This document shows, piece by piece, positions 27,801 through 35,074 of a stretch of DNA of 64,000 nt. Within the stretch, counting starts at the first letter, position 1. The number at the start of each line of letters is the position of its first letter. A program made the position numbers and the translations under genes. Where the stretch lies: contig JAJQRA010000024.1 of NCBI GenBank assembly GCA_046533095.1, positions 124,001 to 188,000 of the forward strand. The letters run 5' to 3'. Origin of the DNA: ZAX-1 sp046533095 (GTDB taxonomy: Bacteria > Bacillota > Clostridia > Lachnospirales > Lachnospiraceae). Under the pieces are notes generated by a model, which worked only from the letters and a program-made list of their open reading frames with translations, was not told the origin of the DNA and did no database searches.

Positions 27801-28504
27801 CACCAGGCCACCTCCCTTATGGATGTTGGTGCAGGGTTCTCGATAATTTCACGGATTTTACCGTTTTTGATTCGTATCACCCTATCCGCAGCTTTGGCCA
27901 GTGCAGCGTTGTGCGTGACAATAATGACTGTCTTTTTGTGCTCTTTGCAGAGTTTGTGTAGCATTTCTAAGATGCTTATACCGGTTTCGGAATCCAGCGC
28001 ACCGGTGGGTTCATCGCAGAGCAGCATCGTCGGATTTTTTGCAACCGCCCGCGCAATGGATACCCTTTGCTGCTCTCCACCGGAAAGCTGCGCCGGAAAC
28101 TGGTTTGCATGATCGAAAAGCCCTACCATGGTGAGAATTTCTTGCGCATCCATAGGTGCTTTTACAATTTTTTTGGTGAGGGCAATGTTCTCCAATGCGG
28201 TTAAGGTGGGAATCAGATTGTAAAATTGAAAGACGAAGCCCACATGTGCGGCGCGGTATTTGGTGAGCTGGTCATCGCTAAGGCCCACAATGTTCTGCCC
28301 ATTTACCCAAATTTCGCCAAATGTAGCTTGATCCATACCACCTAATAGATGAAGGAGCGTAGACTTGCCCGCACCGGAGGGCCCAAGAATGACCACAAAC
28401 TCCCCGGCAGATAGCGTGAAACTTACGCTGTCTAATGCCTTTAGTATGTGGGTTCCTTCTCCGTATTGACGTGTGACTTCCCGAAAAATAATTGTATGAT
28501 CCAT
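27800..28504 (-). CDS. ABC exporter ATPase, LolD/MacB type
   Basis: This 234-residue ATPase has Walker A GPSGAGKSTL (about residue 38), signature LSGGEQQRVSIARA (about residue 140) and Walker B MLLCDEPTGALD. It is the partner of the FtsX-type permease, whose start overlaps its stop. Its own promoter (28562-28590) is followed by a GTTAG palindrome at the transcription start, so the pair is likely controlled together with the divergent flavodoxin operon. Confidence 0.93.
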   Translation of the reverse strand: MDHTIIFREVTRQYGEGTHILKALDSVSFTLSAGEFVVILGPSGAGKSTLLHLLGGMDQATFGEIWVNGQNIVGLSDDQLTKYRAAHVGFVFQFYNLIPTLTALENIALTKKIVKAPMDAQEILTMVGLFDHANQFPAQLSGGEQQRVSIARAVAKNPTMLLCDEPTGALDSETGISILEMLHKLCKEHKKTVIIVTHNAALAKAADRVIRIKNGKIREIIENPAPTSIREVAW

Positions 28505-28534
28505 AAAAGTACGCTCCTGTCTGTAGTTAATTTG

Positions 28535-28550
28535 GTTAGCTTTTGCTAAC
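28535..28550. promoter_or_regulatory. GTTAG-N6-CTAAC palindrome, exporter operator
   Basis: GTTAGCTTTTGCTAAC lies about 12 bases downstream of the exporter -10 element on the minus strand, where a repressor would block transcription. The same pattern recurs at 28648, 28671 and 29435. Confidence 0.7.
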
Positions 28551-28561
28551 TATATGAATTT

Positions 28562-28590
28562 AGTATAGCAGAGCGAAAACAGAAAATCAA
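28562..28590 (-). promoter_or_regulatory. Promoter of the ABC exporter pair
   Basis: On the minus strand TTGATT (28590-28585) and TATACT (28567-28562) are separated by 17 bases. Confidence 0.7.
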
Positions 28591-28631
28591 GGATAAAACA
28601 AAAAGAAGGAAAAATAAAATAGAAAAACCTC

Positions 28632-28660
28632 TTGCTTTTATACTCGAGTTAGTGTACACT
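28632..28660 (+). promoter_or_regulatory. Promoter of the DUF3793-flavodoxin operon
   Basis: TTGCTT (28632-28637) and TACACT (28655-28660) are 17 bases apart. The -10 is inside the palindrome at 28648. Confidence 0.5.
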
Positions 28661-28663
28661 AAC
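28648..28663. promoter_or_regulatory. GTTAG-N6-CTAAC palindrome overlapping the DUF3793 promoter
   Basis: GTTAGTGTACACTAAC is a perfect 16-base palindrome covering the -10 region. Its half-sites match those at 28535, 28671 and 29435. Confidence 0.75.
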
Positions 28664-28670
28664 CATATAA

Positions 28671-28686
28671 GTTAGCAATTGCTAAC
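28671..28686. promoter_or_regulatory. GTTAG-N6-CTAAC palindrome downstream of the DUF3793 promoter
   Basis: GTTAGCAATTGCTAAC is a perfect 16-base palindrome starting 7 bases after the preceding one, so two dimers could bind side by side. Confidence 0.75.
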
Positions 28687-28714
28687 AAATTGGGGCAAGG
28701 AGGAGGTGAAACCA

Positions 28715-29368
28715 ATGAAGAGTTCGGCAATACCAGTAGATGAAAATAAAAATGAAGCCTTTTGTATCGGAAGTGGAGCGGTACCTATACTGGACATTCA
28801 AATTGCAGTACAGTGCGCACCGGTACTTTTAGGAATTAAAATGTCAAATATACTGATTACGATGCCGGAGCATGAGAATTTCGTATATCATCTGTTTAAA
28901 AATACAGTATTTTCAGTCGTGTGTATACAAAAAGATAGGCAAAGGATTGCTTTCTTGATCTATCATAGAAGAATGCTAGAACAATACATGCAATGCCGTG
29001 AAGTGGCCATATTTATGAAAAAACAAGGGTATCAAAACTTGGATTTAGATGGGAAAATCAAAGAATTGTCGAAACGTTTTTCCGCTCATATTGAGAAAAA
29101 ATCTGAATTTCCCCATGAAATGGGAATGTTTCTCGGATACCCATTCGAAGATGTAGTAGGATTTATGGAGCAAAAAGGCAAAAACTATTTGTATGCAGGT
29201 TACTGGAAAGTATATGGAAATATCAATACGGCAAAACGAAGTTTTGCATCTTATAATAGGGCGAAACGATGGGTGTGTGCGATGGTATCGCAAGGAGTGC
29301 CTGTCATGAAGATTATACACAGCTATTCCATGCATTGCGTTGCCGGGAGTACGAAATCGTTACGGTGA
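28715..29368 (+). CDS. DUF3793 family protein
   Basis: This 217-residue soluble protein carries the DUF3793 hallmark C-terminal region (LGYPFEDVVGFM, YLYAGYWKVYG and FASYNRAKRW near residues 143-190). The ATG at 28715 follows GGAGGAGGTG; the upstream TTG lies inside an operator and is rejected. DUF3793 genes commonly sit with flavodoxin and DUF2325 genes in anaerobic Firmicutes, as here. The function is unknown; an iron or redox link is suggested by the neighbours only. Confidence 0.8.
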   Translation: MKSSAIPVDENKNEAFCIGSGAVPILDIQIAVQCAPVLLGIKMSNILITMPEHENFVYHLFKNTVFSVVCIQKDRQRIAFLIYHRRMLEQYMQCREVAIFMKKQGYQNLDLDGKIKELSKRFSAHIEKKSEFPHEMGMFLGYPFEDVVGFMEQKGKNYLYAGYWKVYGNINTAKRSFASYNRAKRWVCAMVSQGVPVMKIIHSYSMHCVAGSTKSLR

Positions 29369-29434
29369 TAGGCACATATCAAAACAAGGGTGCAAAGTTT
29401 TTTCCGAACAAGAGAACAAGAGATGGAAGCGGTA

Positions 29435-29450
29435 GTTAGCAAGAGCTAAC
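29435..29450. promoter_or_regulatory. GTTAG-N6-CTAAC palindrome before the flavodoxin gene
   Basis: GTTAGCAAGAGCTAAC matches the half-sites of the three upstream palindromes and lies 15 bases upstream of the flavodoxin start. This gives the flavodoxin gene its own operator. Confidence 0.7.
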
Positions 29451-29465
29451 GAGAAAGGAGATTTT

Positions 29466-29897
29466 ATGGATAAAATTTACGTAGTATATTGGAGTGGAAC
29501 AGGAAATACGAAAACAATGGCAGAACTAATAAAGGCTGGTATTGAAGAAGCGGGCAAGCTCGCAGAAGTTGTTTCGGTATCGGATATCAAGCCGGAGGTA
29601 TTAAAGGATCAAAGTGTCTTTGCACTAGGCTGTTCTGCAATGGGTTCGGAGGTATTGGAAGAGTCGGAAATGGAGCCTTTTGTATCGGAAGTGGAGGCGT
29701 TTGCGAAAGGGAAAAAGATTGGGTTGTTTGGTTCTTACGGTTGGGGCGATGGAGAATGGATGCGTGACTGGGAAGAACGGATGAACAATGCAGGAGCATT
29801 TTTAGTAGGTGGGGAAGGTGTTATGGCAAACGAGGCACCTGATGACGAAGCACAAGAGCGTTGCAAATCATTAGGAAAGGCATTGGTGGCGGTATGA
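29466..29897 (+). CDS. Short-chain flavodoxin
   Basis: This 143-residue protein has the FMN phosphate-binding loop WSGTGNTKTMAE at residues 9-20, and the SYGWGDGEW loop near residue 95 that holds the flavin ring. It is a single-domain low-potential electron carrier that typically replaces ferredoxin when iron is scarce. AGAAAGGAG precedes the ATG. It shares the GTTAG operator set with the DUF3793 gene and overlaps the DUF2325 gene by four bases. Confidence 0.92.
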   Translation: MDKIYVVYWSGTGNTKTMAELIKAGIEEAGKLAEVVSVSDIKPEVLKDQSVFALGCSAMGSEVLEESEMEPFVSEVEAFAKGKKIGLFGSYGWGDGEWMRDWEERMNNAGAFLVGGEGVMANEAPDDEAQERCKSLGKALVAV

Positions 29898-30175
29898 GTG
29901 TAGTCATTATCGGCGGGCATGATCGGATGGTTGGCCAGTACAAGCAGATTTGTAAATCCTATGCGTGTAAAGTAAAAGTCTTTACCCAGATGGCAGGGAA
30001 TATGAAAAGCCAAATAGGCAGCCCGGATTTATGCGTGCTGTTCACCAATACGGTTTCCCATAAAATGGTGCAGTGCGCCGTAGATGAAGTAAAACATAGC
30101 CATACGGAAATTGTCCGTAGCCATACAAGCAGTGGAGTTGCATTAAAAGGAATATTGGAAAAAAAATGTAGCTGA
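29894..30175 (+). CDS. DUF2325 domain protein
   Basis: This 93-residue protein begins with VVIIGGHDRMVGQY, continues with VLFTNTVSHKMV near residue 50 and ends with a HTSSGVALKGIL segment, as in the DUF2325 family. Its ATG overlaps the flavodoxin stop (ATGA), so they are coupled. Members are often found in iron- or oxidative-stress clusters; biochemical function is not established. Confidence 0.82.
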   Translation: MSVVIIGGHDRMVGQYKQICKSYACKVKVFTQMAGNMKSQIGSPDLCVLFTNTVSHKMVQCAVDEVKHSHTEIVRSHTSSGVALKGILEKKCS

Positions 30176-30221
30176 TTTGTTCAATGAATTGCCCCGGCAA
30201 TTGTTTCATCCACAATTTCTA

Positions 30222-30280
30222 AAAAGCCATAGCAGACCGTGGGAAGTGCCCAACATTCCCTACGGTCTGCTATGGCTTTT
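30222..30280. terminator. Bidirectional terminator between DUF2325 and CYTH genes
   Basis: A 19-bp stem (30222-30240 and 30262-30280) extended by five more pairs has A and T runs at its two ends. The right arm also encodes the last residues and stop codon of the CYTH gene. Confidence 0.9.
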
Positions 30281-30742
30281 ATCTGGAGGGAGATGATTGC
30301 CTTTTTGGGACAGGTTGCTATTATGGTAGGCAGAAGATTGCGTCACATCTTCTAAAAACCAGTCCGGTGGGGTAAAATGATTGGCCTCTTCTATACTTTC
30401 AAATTCCACTTCTGCTATGATTAAGGGAGCATGTACACCTTCAAATACATCCAATTCAATGGTCAGTTTTTCATTGAAAGGGATAAGATAGCGTTTTTTT
30501 TGTATGAGCAGCCCATCGATTTTTTGCTGCAAATGCAAATAGGAAGCGGAAGTTAAAGGCAGATTATATTCTTCCCGAACCATAAGCCCCTTTGATTTAT
30601 AGGTCAAAAAATAGTCCTCGTCTTGGCGGCGGATGCGAATGACCGGGTCGATACAAAGATAGCCTTGCTCAATCTGATGAAATGGATAAGTATGCAATTG
30701 ATGGGGCAGTTGGCGGATTAAAAATTTACGTTCAATTTCCAT
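30260..30742 (-). CDS. CYTH domain protein (triphosphate-binding tunnel enzyme)
   Basis: This 160-residue protein opens with the defining MEIERKFLI (ExExK) motif, followed by RIRRQ, YKSKG and ELDVFEG, where the acidic and basic residues line a tunnel for triphosphate and metal. Relatives are inorganic triphosphatases, thiamine triphosphatases or class IV adenylate cyclases; the exact activity is open. The last codons lie inside a terminator hairpin. GGAG precedes the ATG. Confidence 0.88.
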   Translation of the reverse strand: MEIERKFLIRQLPHQLHTYPFHQIEQGYLCIDPVIRIRRQDEDYFLTYKSKGLMVREEYNLPLTSASYLHLQQKIDGLLIQKKRYLIPFNEKLTIELDVFEGVHAPLIIAEVEFESIEEANHFTPPDWFLEDVTQSSAYHNSNLSQKGNHLPPDKSHSRP

Positions 30743-31011
30743 CGTGGCGAGTCCTCCCTATGCTTAGGTGATACATTACAAATTTTTATAAAACATAATA
30801 AAGTATAGCAAAAGATAGCATAGAAAGCAATATCGCGATTGATATTAATATCATTGGCTATGTTTGCTGTGCGCTCTTCCCTATAGTTTTCAAAAGAATT
30901 GTCCCATACACATGTCCTTAGATCTTTATTTTGTATCGCTGTTGTCAGTGAACTTAATTTGACAAATTTTATAAAAAATATTATTACAAAGGTAAAAAGG
31001 AGTTATTATTT

Positions 31012-31251
31012 ATGAAAACAAAATTTTATATGTTAGTTTTATCTTTCGTTTTTGCTAATACAATACCAGTATTGGCAAGTGAAACATCTGTCGTTACATC
31101 TTCACTTCATACAACTGTAATATCGTCTGAAGATGATTCTACTCACAGTATAATTATTGGTAATTCTTATCAAAGAATACCAAATATTTTGGAAATAGAA
31201 GCAGTTTCTGGTCAAAATGATAGGATTGTGATCGGTGCCCATAATAATTGA
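31012..31251 (+). CDS. Small secreted orphan protein in an AT-rich patch
   Basis: This 79-residue protein has an N-terminal signal peptide (hydrophobic residues 5-20, probable cleavage after VLAS) and a short Ser/Thr-rich remainder. AAAAGGAG precedes the ATG. The DNA from about 30780 to 31800 is much more AT-rich than its surroundings, which suggests transfer. Its end overlaps the upstream limit of the next frame by about 20 bases, so the two could be one gene split by a frameshift. No family is recognised. Confidence 0.55.
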   Translation: MKTKFYMLVLSFVFANTIPVLASETSVVTSSLHTTVISSEDDSTHSIIIGNSYQRIPNILEIEAVSGQNDRIVIGAHNN

Positions 31252-31324
31252 AATACCAAATATTCAAGCTTGGGATGGTTCAGATTATGCTACACGTCCA
31301 AATCACGCTATTGTAAGGATATTA

Positions 31325-31759
31325 ATGGATGATAACATAACAATGCATGAGAACATATTAAATATAATGGATATTGACAAAAGCGTATTTGAAAGAGCAT
31401 TGAATATTATTTTTGATATATTAATTGAACTGTATGAAAAACGTGGATTAGCATATGTTGAATCAAATCGGGACGATACAGATTTCGCTTTAGAATATGT
31501 CAATATTTCAATTGAAATATTAAAATGGGCTTGTTTACCTGAAGTTACGAAAACAATACTTGAATTATCTTATATAAAAATTATGAAAGAACATAATTTA
31601 ACGATGGAACAAATATTTGAATTGACCATCATAAAATATTTAATGCCCTACGTACAAGAAATGGATATTGAATATATTATGGCATTTCAAAGTTATTTTT
31701 GCTCTCAGGATACGATTATGAAAAACTATCTAAATATCAAAAAATATGTAGATAGTTAG
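31325..31759 (+). CDS. Orphan acidic helical protein in an AT-rich patch
   Basis: This 144-residue protein is rich in Ile, Glu and Met, predicted mostly helical, with no recognised motif. The ATG at 31325 has AAGGA five bases upstream; the frame is open further back to a GTG at 31235 that overlaps the preceding gene. The codon choice is AT-biased like the preceding gene. A recently acquired pair or a frameshifted single gene are both possible. Confidence 0.5.
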   Translation: MDDNITMHENILNIMDIDKSVFERALNIIFDILIELYEKRGLAYVESNRDDTDFALEYVNISIEILKWACLPEVTKTILELSYIKIMKEHNLTMEQIFELTIIKYLMPYVQEMDIEYIMAFQSYFCSQDTIMKNYLNIKKYVDS

Positions 31760-31831
31760 ATTATATTTTGTAAAACATCCACGAACTGATTTTGGCTTTA
31801 TACTGCCTAAAATTTGTGTAAACGAGAACAA

Positions 31832-31870
31832 ACAAAAGGCAATGCCGCTTACTGCAACACTGCCTTTTGT
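31832..31870 (-). terminator. Terminator downstream of the SASP gene
   Basis: ACAAAAGGCA and TGCCTTTTGT form a 10-bp stem around an imperfect inner helix. On the minus strand it is followed by a T-rich tail. Confidence 0.6.
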
Positions 31871-31899
31871 ATAGCATATAAAACCTGAACGTTAGATCA

Positions 31900-32124
31900 T
31901 TACTGTCCGCCGCTCATCTGCTGCTCTTGTTTCATGATCATTTTCTTAACCATTTCGCCGCCGATAGAACCGGCTTGAGCAGATGTTAATTCTCCATTGT
32001 ATCCCTGCTGTAAAGGCACGCCTAGCTCTGATGCAACTTCTTGCTTAAAGCGATTCATTGCTTCCTTTGCCTGTGGGACTGCCATTTTGCTTGTGTTAGA
32101 ACCGGAATTAGAAGATCCGTTCAT
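31900..32124 (-). CDS. Alpha/beta-type small acid-soluble spore protein
   Basis: This 74-residue protein has the SASP core: MNRFKQEVASELGV containing the germination-protease cleavage region, then YNGELTSAQAGSIGGEMVKK. These proteins coat spore DNA and protect it from UV and heat. The ATG at 32124 is five bases after GGAGGTGA; an upstream ATG at 32163 lies before that site and is rejected. The gene shows that the organism belongs to a spore-forming lineage. Transcription is expected from forespore sigma G. Confidence 0.93.
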   Translation of the reverse strand: MNGSSNSGSNTSKMAVPQAKEAMNRFKQEVASELGVPLQQGYNGELTSAQAGSIGGEMVKKMIMKQEQQMSGGQ

Positions 32125-32309
32125 TTGATTCACCTCCAAATTTATTCGATTTTTTAAGGGCAAGTACGACTTACCTTGGTGTTATTATGAACGATTCGAA
32201 AAAAATTATGATGGTAATTTATAAGTTTTTTAGGAAAAAAATCCAATTTGATACAGCCTTTTTGTTTAAACGATGATAAACAAAAGGGGCAAATAGTAGA
32301 AAATAGGTA

Positions 32310-32338
32310 ATGACAAAGCGGTGTGTGTTTGCTAAAAT
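32310..32338 (+). promoter_or_regulatory. Promoter of the DJ-1/PfpI gene
   Basis: ATGACA (32310-32315) and TAAAAT (32333-32338) are 17 bases apart, 32 bases before the start codon. Confidence 0.6.
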
Positions 32339-32369
32339 GTAATAGAAAAATACGTATTGGAGGAAGCCT

Positions 32370-32921
32370 ATGAGTAAAATAGCAGTTTTTTTAGCAGAAG
32401 GATTTGAAGAAATAGAAGGATTAACCGTTGTGGATATTTTAAGGCGTGCTAAAATCGAAGCAACAACCGTTTCGATAACAGGCAAGCGGGAAGTTACAGG
32501 TTCACATGGAATCTGTGTTATGGCCGATAGGCTATTTGAAGAAGTATCATTTGAACAATATGATGGCTTGGTACTTCCCGGGGGAATGCCCGGTGCGGAC
32601 AATTTAGCAGAGCATCTAGGACTAAATGAGCAGTTAAAAATATTTGTAAAAGAAAAAAAACTGGTCGCGGCAATCTGTGCGGCACCTCTTGTCCTTGGCA
32701 GGGCAGGTGTACTAAAGGGGCGAAAAGCAGTTTGCTATCCGGGGTATGAAAAGGAATTGATTGGAGCCAAGGTAGCTTATGATGGGGTTGTTGTTGATGG
32801 CAATCTGATCACAAGCCGTGGAATGGGAAAAGCAATTCGTTTTTCCTTGACACTGGTAGAATATCTCATGGATACGAAAACGGCAGATTCTATTAAAGAA
32901 TCAATTATTTATGAGGATTAA
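32370..32921 (+). CDS. DJ-1/PfpI family protein
   Basis: This 183-residue protein has the ThiJ/DJ-1 fold with the nucleophile-elbow cysteine Cys103 in AAICAAP and the conserved Glu16 in GFEEIEGL. It corresponds to DJ-1 Cys106 and Glu18, the pair seen in stress-response and deglycase-like members. TTGGAGGAAG precedes the ATG. It is transcribed alone and ends before a hairpin at 32936. The exact reaction is uncertain in this family. Confidence 0.9.
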   Translation: MSKIAVFLAEGFEEIEGLTVVDILRRAKIEATTVSITGKREVTGSHGICVMADRLFEEVSFEQYDGLVLPGGMPGADNLAEHLGLNEQLKIFVKEKKLVAAICAAPLVLGRAGVLKGRKAVCYPGYEKELIGAKVAYDGVVVDGNLITSRGMGKAIRFSLTLVEYLMDTKTADSIKESIIYED

Positions 32922-32935
32922 AGGATACATTTTTT

Positions 32936-32978
32936 CGTGCCTTTTCTTAAAAATAGCATATTTATAAGAAAAGGCACG
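32936..32978. terminator. Hairpin after the DJ-1/PfpI gene
   Basis: A perfect 14-bp inverted repeat (32936-32949 and 32965-32978) lies 15 bases after the stop. It has no good T tract on either side, so termination strength is uncertain. Confidence 0.5.
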
Positions 32979-33015
32979 TATTTGACAATGGAATGAAAAA
33001 CAGGAATTTTAAGAC

Positions 33016-33211
33016 AAGCTATATTATAGGAACAAAATGCTGTTCCTATAATCAGATGCACGGCGCAAAAAGATGCACCTTTTATCAGAACTTGCGTTGC
33101 AATTTCTGATAAGCTATAGTATAGGAACAAAATGCTGTTCCTATACTCAGATGTACGGTGCAAAAAGATGCACCTTTTATCAGAACTTGCGTTGCAATTT
33201 CTGATAAGCTA
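33016..33211. repeat. 95-bp tandem repeat echoing the cysE 3' end
   Basis: Two full units (33016-33110 and 33111-33205) each start with AAGCTATA, and a third start at 33206 runs into the cysE stop codon (TAG, read on the minus strand). Each unit has a 9-bp hairpin ATAGGAACA/TGTTCCTAT and a second ATCAGAA/TTCTGAT hairpin, so a structured 3' tail has been duplicated. Confidence 0.92.
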
Positions 33212-34153
33212 TATCACATAATCCCAAAATTCTTCTTGCACAAGTTCTTCAATGTGGCTTTTCTCGTCGGATTTAAATTGCAGTTCAGGATTTCTCACGC
33301 TTACACGTGTTTTATTTGGGACGCTTTTTGTGATAAAGGCATTGGATCCAATGACAACGCTTTCGCCGATGACTGTTGTCCCACCGAGTATGGATGCACC
33401 CGAATAGACGGTGACATGGTTTTCAAGTGTTGGGTGGCGCTTCACCCCATAAAGTAGCTGGCCACCACGTGTGGAGAGTGCGCCTAGGGTAACGCCTTGG
33501 TAGATTTTTACGAAGTTGCCGATGATGGTTGTCTCGCCAATGACAATGCCAGTGCCATGGTCAATGAAGAAGTGGTGCCCAATTGACGCGCCGGGGTGAA
33601 TGTCAATTCCGGTGAGGCTGTGGGCATGTTCGCTCATCATACGCGGAATCAGGGGAACTCCAAGAAGAAAAAGCTCGTGCGATAGGCGGCTTACCATAAT
33701 GGCGAAGATACCGGGGTAAGAAAGAATAATCTCGTCCTTGTTGTGTGAGGCGGGGTCGCCATCAAATGCGGCATCGATGTCTGTGGAAAGGATAGCGCGA
33801 ATTTCGGGTATCTTCTCCAAAAAAGCATAGGTAATCGAACGCGCATCCAACACCGCACTTGCGTCGTCAGATCGTTTATGAAGAAGTGCACGTGCAATTT
33901 GCTTTTCTAATTTATAGATAAGCCCTTCGAGAAGCTCGCCAACGTAATAGTCGAGAGAGTCGCGTTTTAACGGTTTGTAGCTAAAAAAGCCTGCAAAAAT
34001 CAGACTGCGGAGGTTGTCGATAATTTCTACCACAGCCGCTTTATTTATCTGGTTGTTTTCTTCAATTTTTATCATGCTTTCATCTGTAAGATAGCTTGAA
34101 ACGACCGTGTCAACAAGTCGGTGTATGATGGTTTCATCTTTATGAAGATCCAT
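33209..34153 (-). CDS. cysE: Serine O-acetyltransferase, long (EpsC-type)
   Basis: This 314-residue enzyme makes O-acetylserine from serine and acetyl-CoA for cysteine synthesis. After a helical N-terminal region it has the SAT core with GIDIHPGASIGHHFFIDHG and the hexapeptide-repeat left-handed helix (VIGETTIIGNFVKIYQGVTLGA). The ATG at 34153 follows GGAGG; an upstream in-frame ATG precedes that site. The long N-terminal helical domain is typical of the EpsC group. It stands alone, with duplicated 3' sequence. Confidence 0.93.
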   Translation of the reverse strand: MDLHKDETIIHRLVDTVVSSYLTDESMIKIEENNQINKAAVVEIIDNLRSLIFAGFFSYKPLKRDSLDYYVGELLEGLIYKLEKQIARALLHKRSDDASAVLDARSITYAFLEKIPEIRAILSTDIDAAFDGDPASHNKDEIILSYPGIFAIMVSRLSHELFLLGVPLIPRMMSEHAHSLTGIDIHPGASIGHHFFIDHGTGIVIGETTIIGNFVKIYQGVTLGALSTRGGQLLYGVKRHPTLENHVTVYSGASILGGTTVIGESVVIGSNAFITKSVPNKTRVSVRNPELQFKSDEKSHIEELVQEEFWDYVI

Positions 34154-34387
34154 AATTATCCTCCGATCCCAGTTCAATAAATATTATTCAGATATGTATA
34201 GTATGTTTCATGATAGCTGATATCGCTTATTTTGTCAAGTAGGAAAGTCGCGTCCCGCTTGGAGATTGTTGCAAATACCTATTATATCGCCTTTCGAAAA
34301 GGAAAAGGAAGAAGTCCATGCCATGATAAGGGATTCCCTAAAATCAATGAACGTACTCAAGCGTACTCAAACTTCGTAAAAGCAAAA

Positions 34388-34421
34388 CCCCGAAAGCCTT
34401 ATAAACACTAGACTTTCGGGG
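34388..34421 (-). terminator. Terminator of tRNA-Leu
   Basis: CCCCGAAAG and CTTTCGGGG form a 9-bp stem with a 16-base loop. On the minus strand it is followed by TTTTGCTTTT, directly downstream of the tRNA. Confidence 0.8.
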
Positions 34422-34431
34422 AAAATAGCAA

Positions 34432-34515
34432 TGCGGGAGATGGGACTTGAACCCACACGTCTATACAGACACAAGATCCTTAGTCTTGCCTGTCTGCCAA
34501 TTCCAGCACTCCCGC
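34432..34515 (-). tRNA. tRNA-Leu (anticodon UAA)
   Basis: On the minus strand a GCGGGAG/CTCCCGC acceptor stem encloses a cloverleaf with a long variable arm. The seven-base anticodon loop CTAAGGA gives anticodon UAA. The T arm carries GGTTCAAGTCC. The discriminator base is A and the CCA end is not encoded. Confidence 0.95.
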
Positions 34516-34602
34516 AGGCAACAAATCATAACGACTTTAAAAGAGTATCAAAAATTTCATCAATTGTCAATGCTATTTGTATAAATTTTTACAAATTTCC
34601 AC

Positions 34603-34630
34603 TTGCTTTTTTTTTTCAAAGTGTTAGAAT
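34603..34630 (+). promoter_or_regulatory. Promoter of tRNA-Gly
   Basis: TTGCTT (34603-34608) and TAGAAT (34625-34630) have a 16-base spacer of mostly T, 55 bases before the tRNA. Confidence 0.5.
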
Positions 34631-34684
34631 AACAGATGAAGTTATTTTATAACTTGAAAGCATTGCATATATGCTACAGCTCGT

Positions 34685-34755
34685 GCAGATATGGTTCATT
34701 GGTAGAACGCTAGCTTCCCAAGCTGGAAAGGCGGGTTCGATTCCCGTTATCTGCT
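34685..34755 (+). tRNA. tRNA-Gly (anticodon CCC)
   Basis: A GCAGATA/TATCTGC acceptor stem encloses a 71-base cloverleaf. The anticodon loop TTCCCAA gives anticodon CCC, the T arm has GGTTCGATTCC, and the discriminator base is T. CCA is not encoded. Confidence 0.95.
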
Positions 34756-34809
34756 TGTTCCGGAAAACCGGAAAAATACTGCAGCCATTGATTCTATAAG
34801 GGCACTGAG

Positions 34810-34846
34810 AAAGTCTATCCACAGGAATGCGGATAGGCTTTTCCTT
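34810..34846 (+). terminator. Terminator after tRNA-Gly
   Basis: AAAGTCTATCC and GGATAGGCTTT form an 11-bp stem (one G-U pair) with a 10-base loop, followed by TTCCTTTT. Confidence 0.7.
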
Positions 34847-34892
34847 TTCCATGTATTTGCGGTATAATCCCGCCTTTGACAGTTTAAAGATG

Positions 34893-34938
34893 AAGAATCG
34901 CTGTAGAGTCTGGAATTATGGCTTTTACAGCGATTCTT
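34893..34938. terminator. Hairpin between tRNA-Gly and the GGDEF gene
   Basis: AAGAATCGCTGTA and TACAGCGATTCTT form a perfect 13-bp stem with a 20-base loop. It could end either the tRNA read-through or the GGDEF transcript. The bases from here to 35074 show nothing else recognisable. Confidence 0.55.
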
Positions 34939-35074
34939 TCTAATTTCACGAAATATAGTAATTTAATGCCTTGGTTGAAGTGACATTAGGGCAAATAAAA
35001 AGATCTCTAGTTGCAAAGGATTTTCGAAAGAAAATGCCGATTGCACAAGCAGCTTAAAAAACTGCATATCTTTT

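Noticed and set aside
34154..34431. T-box or riboswitch upstream of cysE
   Set aside because: I found no T-box sequence, specifier stem or SAM/lysine aptamer core in the leader.
34431..34652. Plus-strand frame opening with MREMGLEPTRLYRH
   Set aside because: It is the well-known false frame produced by reading through a tRNA-Leu gene on the opposite strand.
34616..34852. Minus-strand frame of 78 codons
   Set aside because: It reads across tRNA-Gly and its terminator and has no ribosome site.
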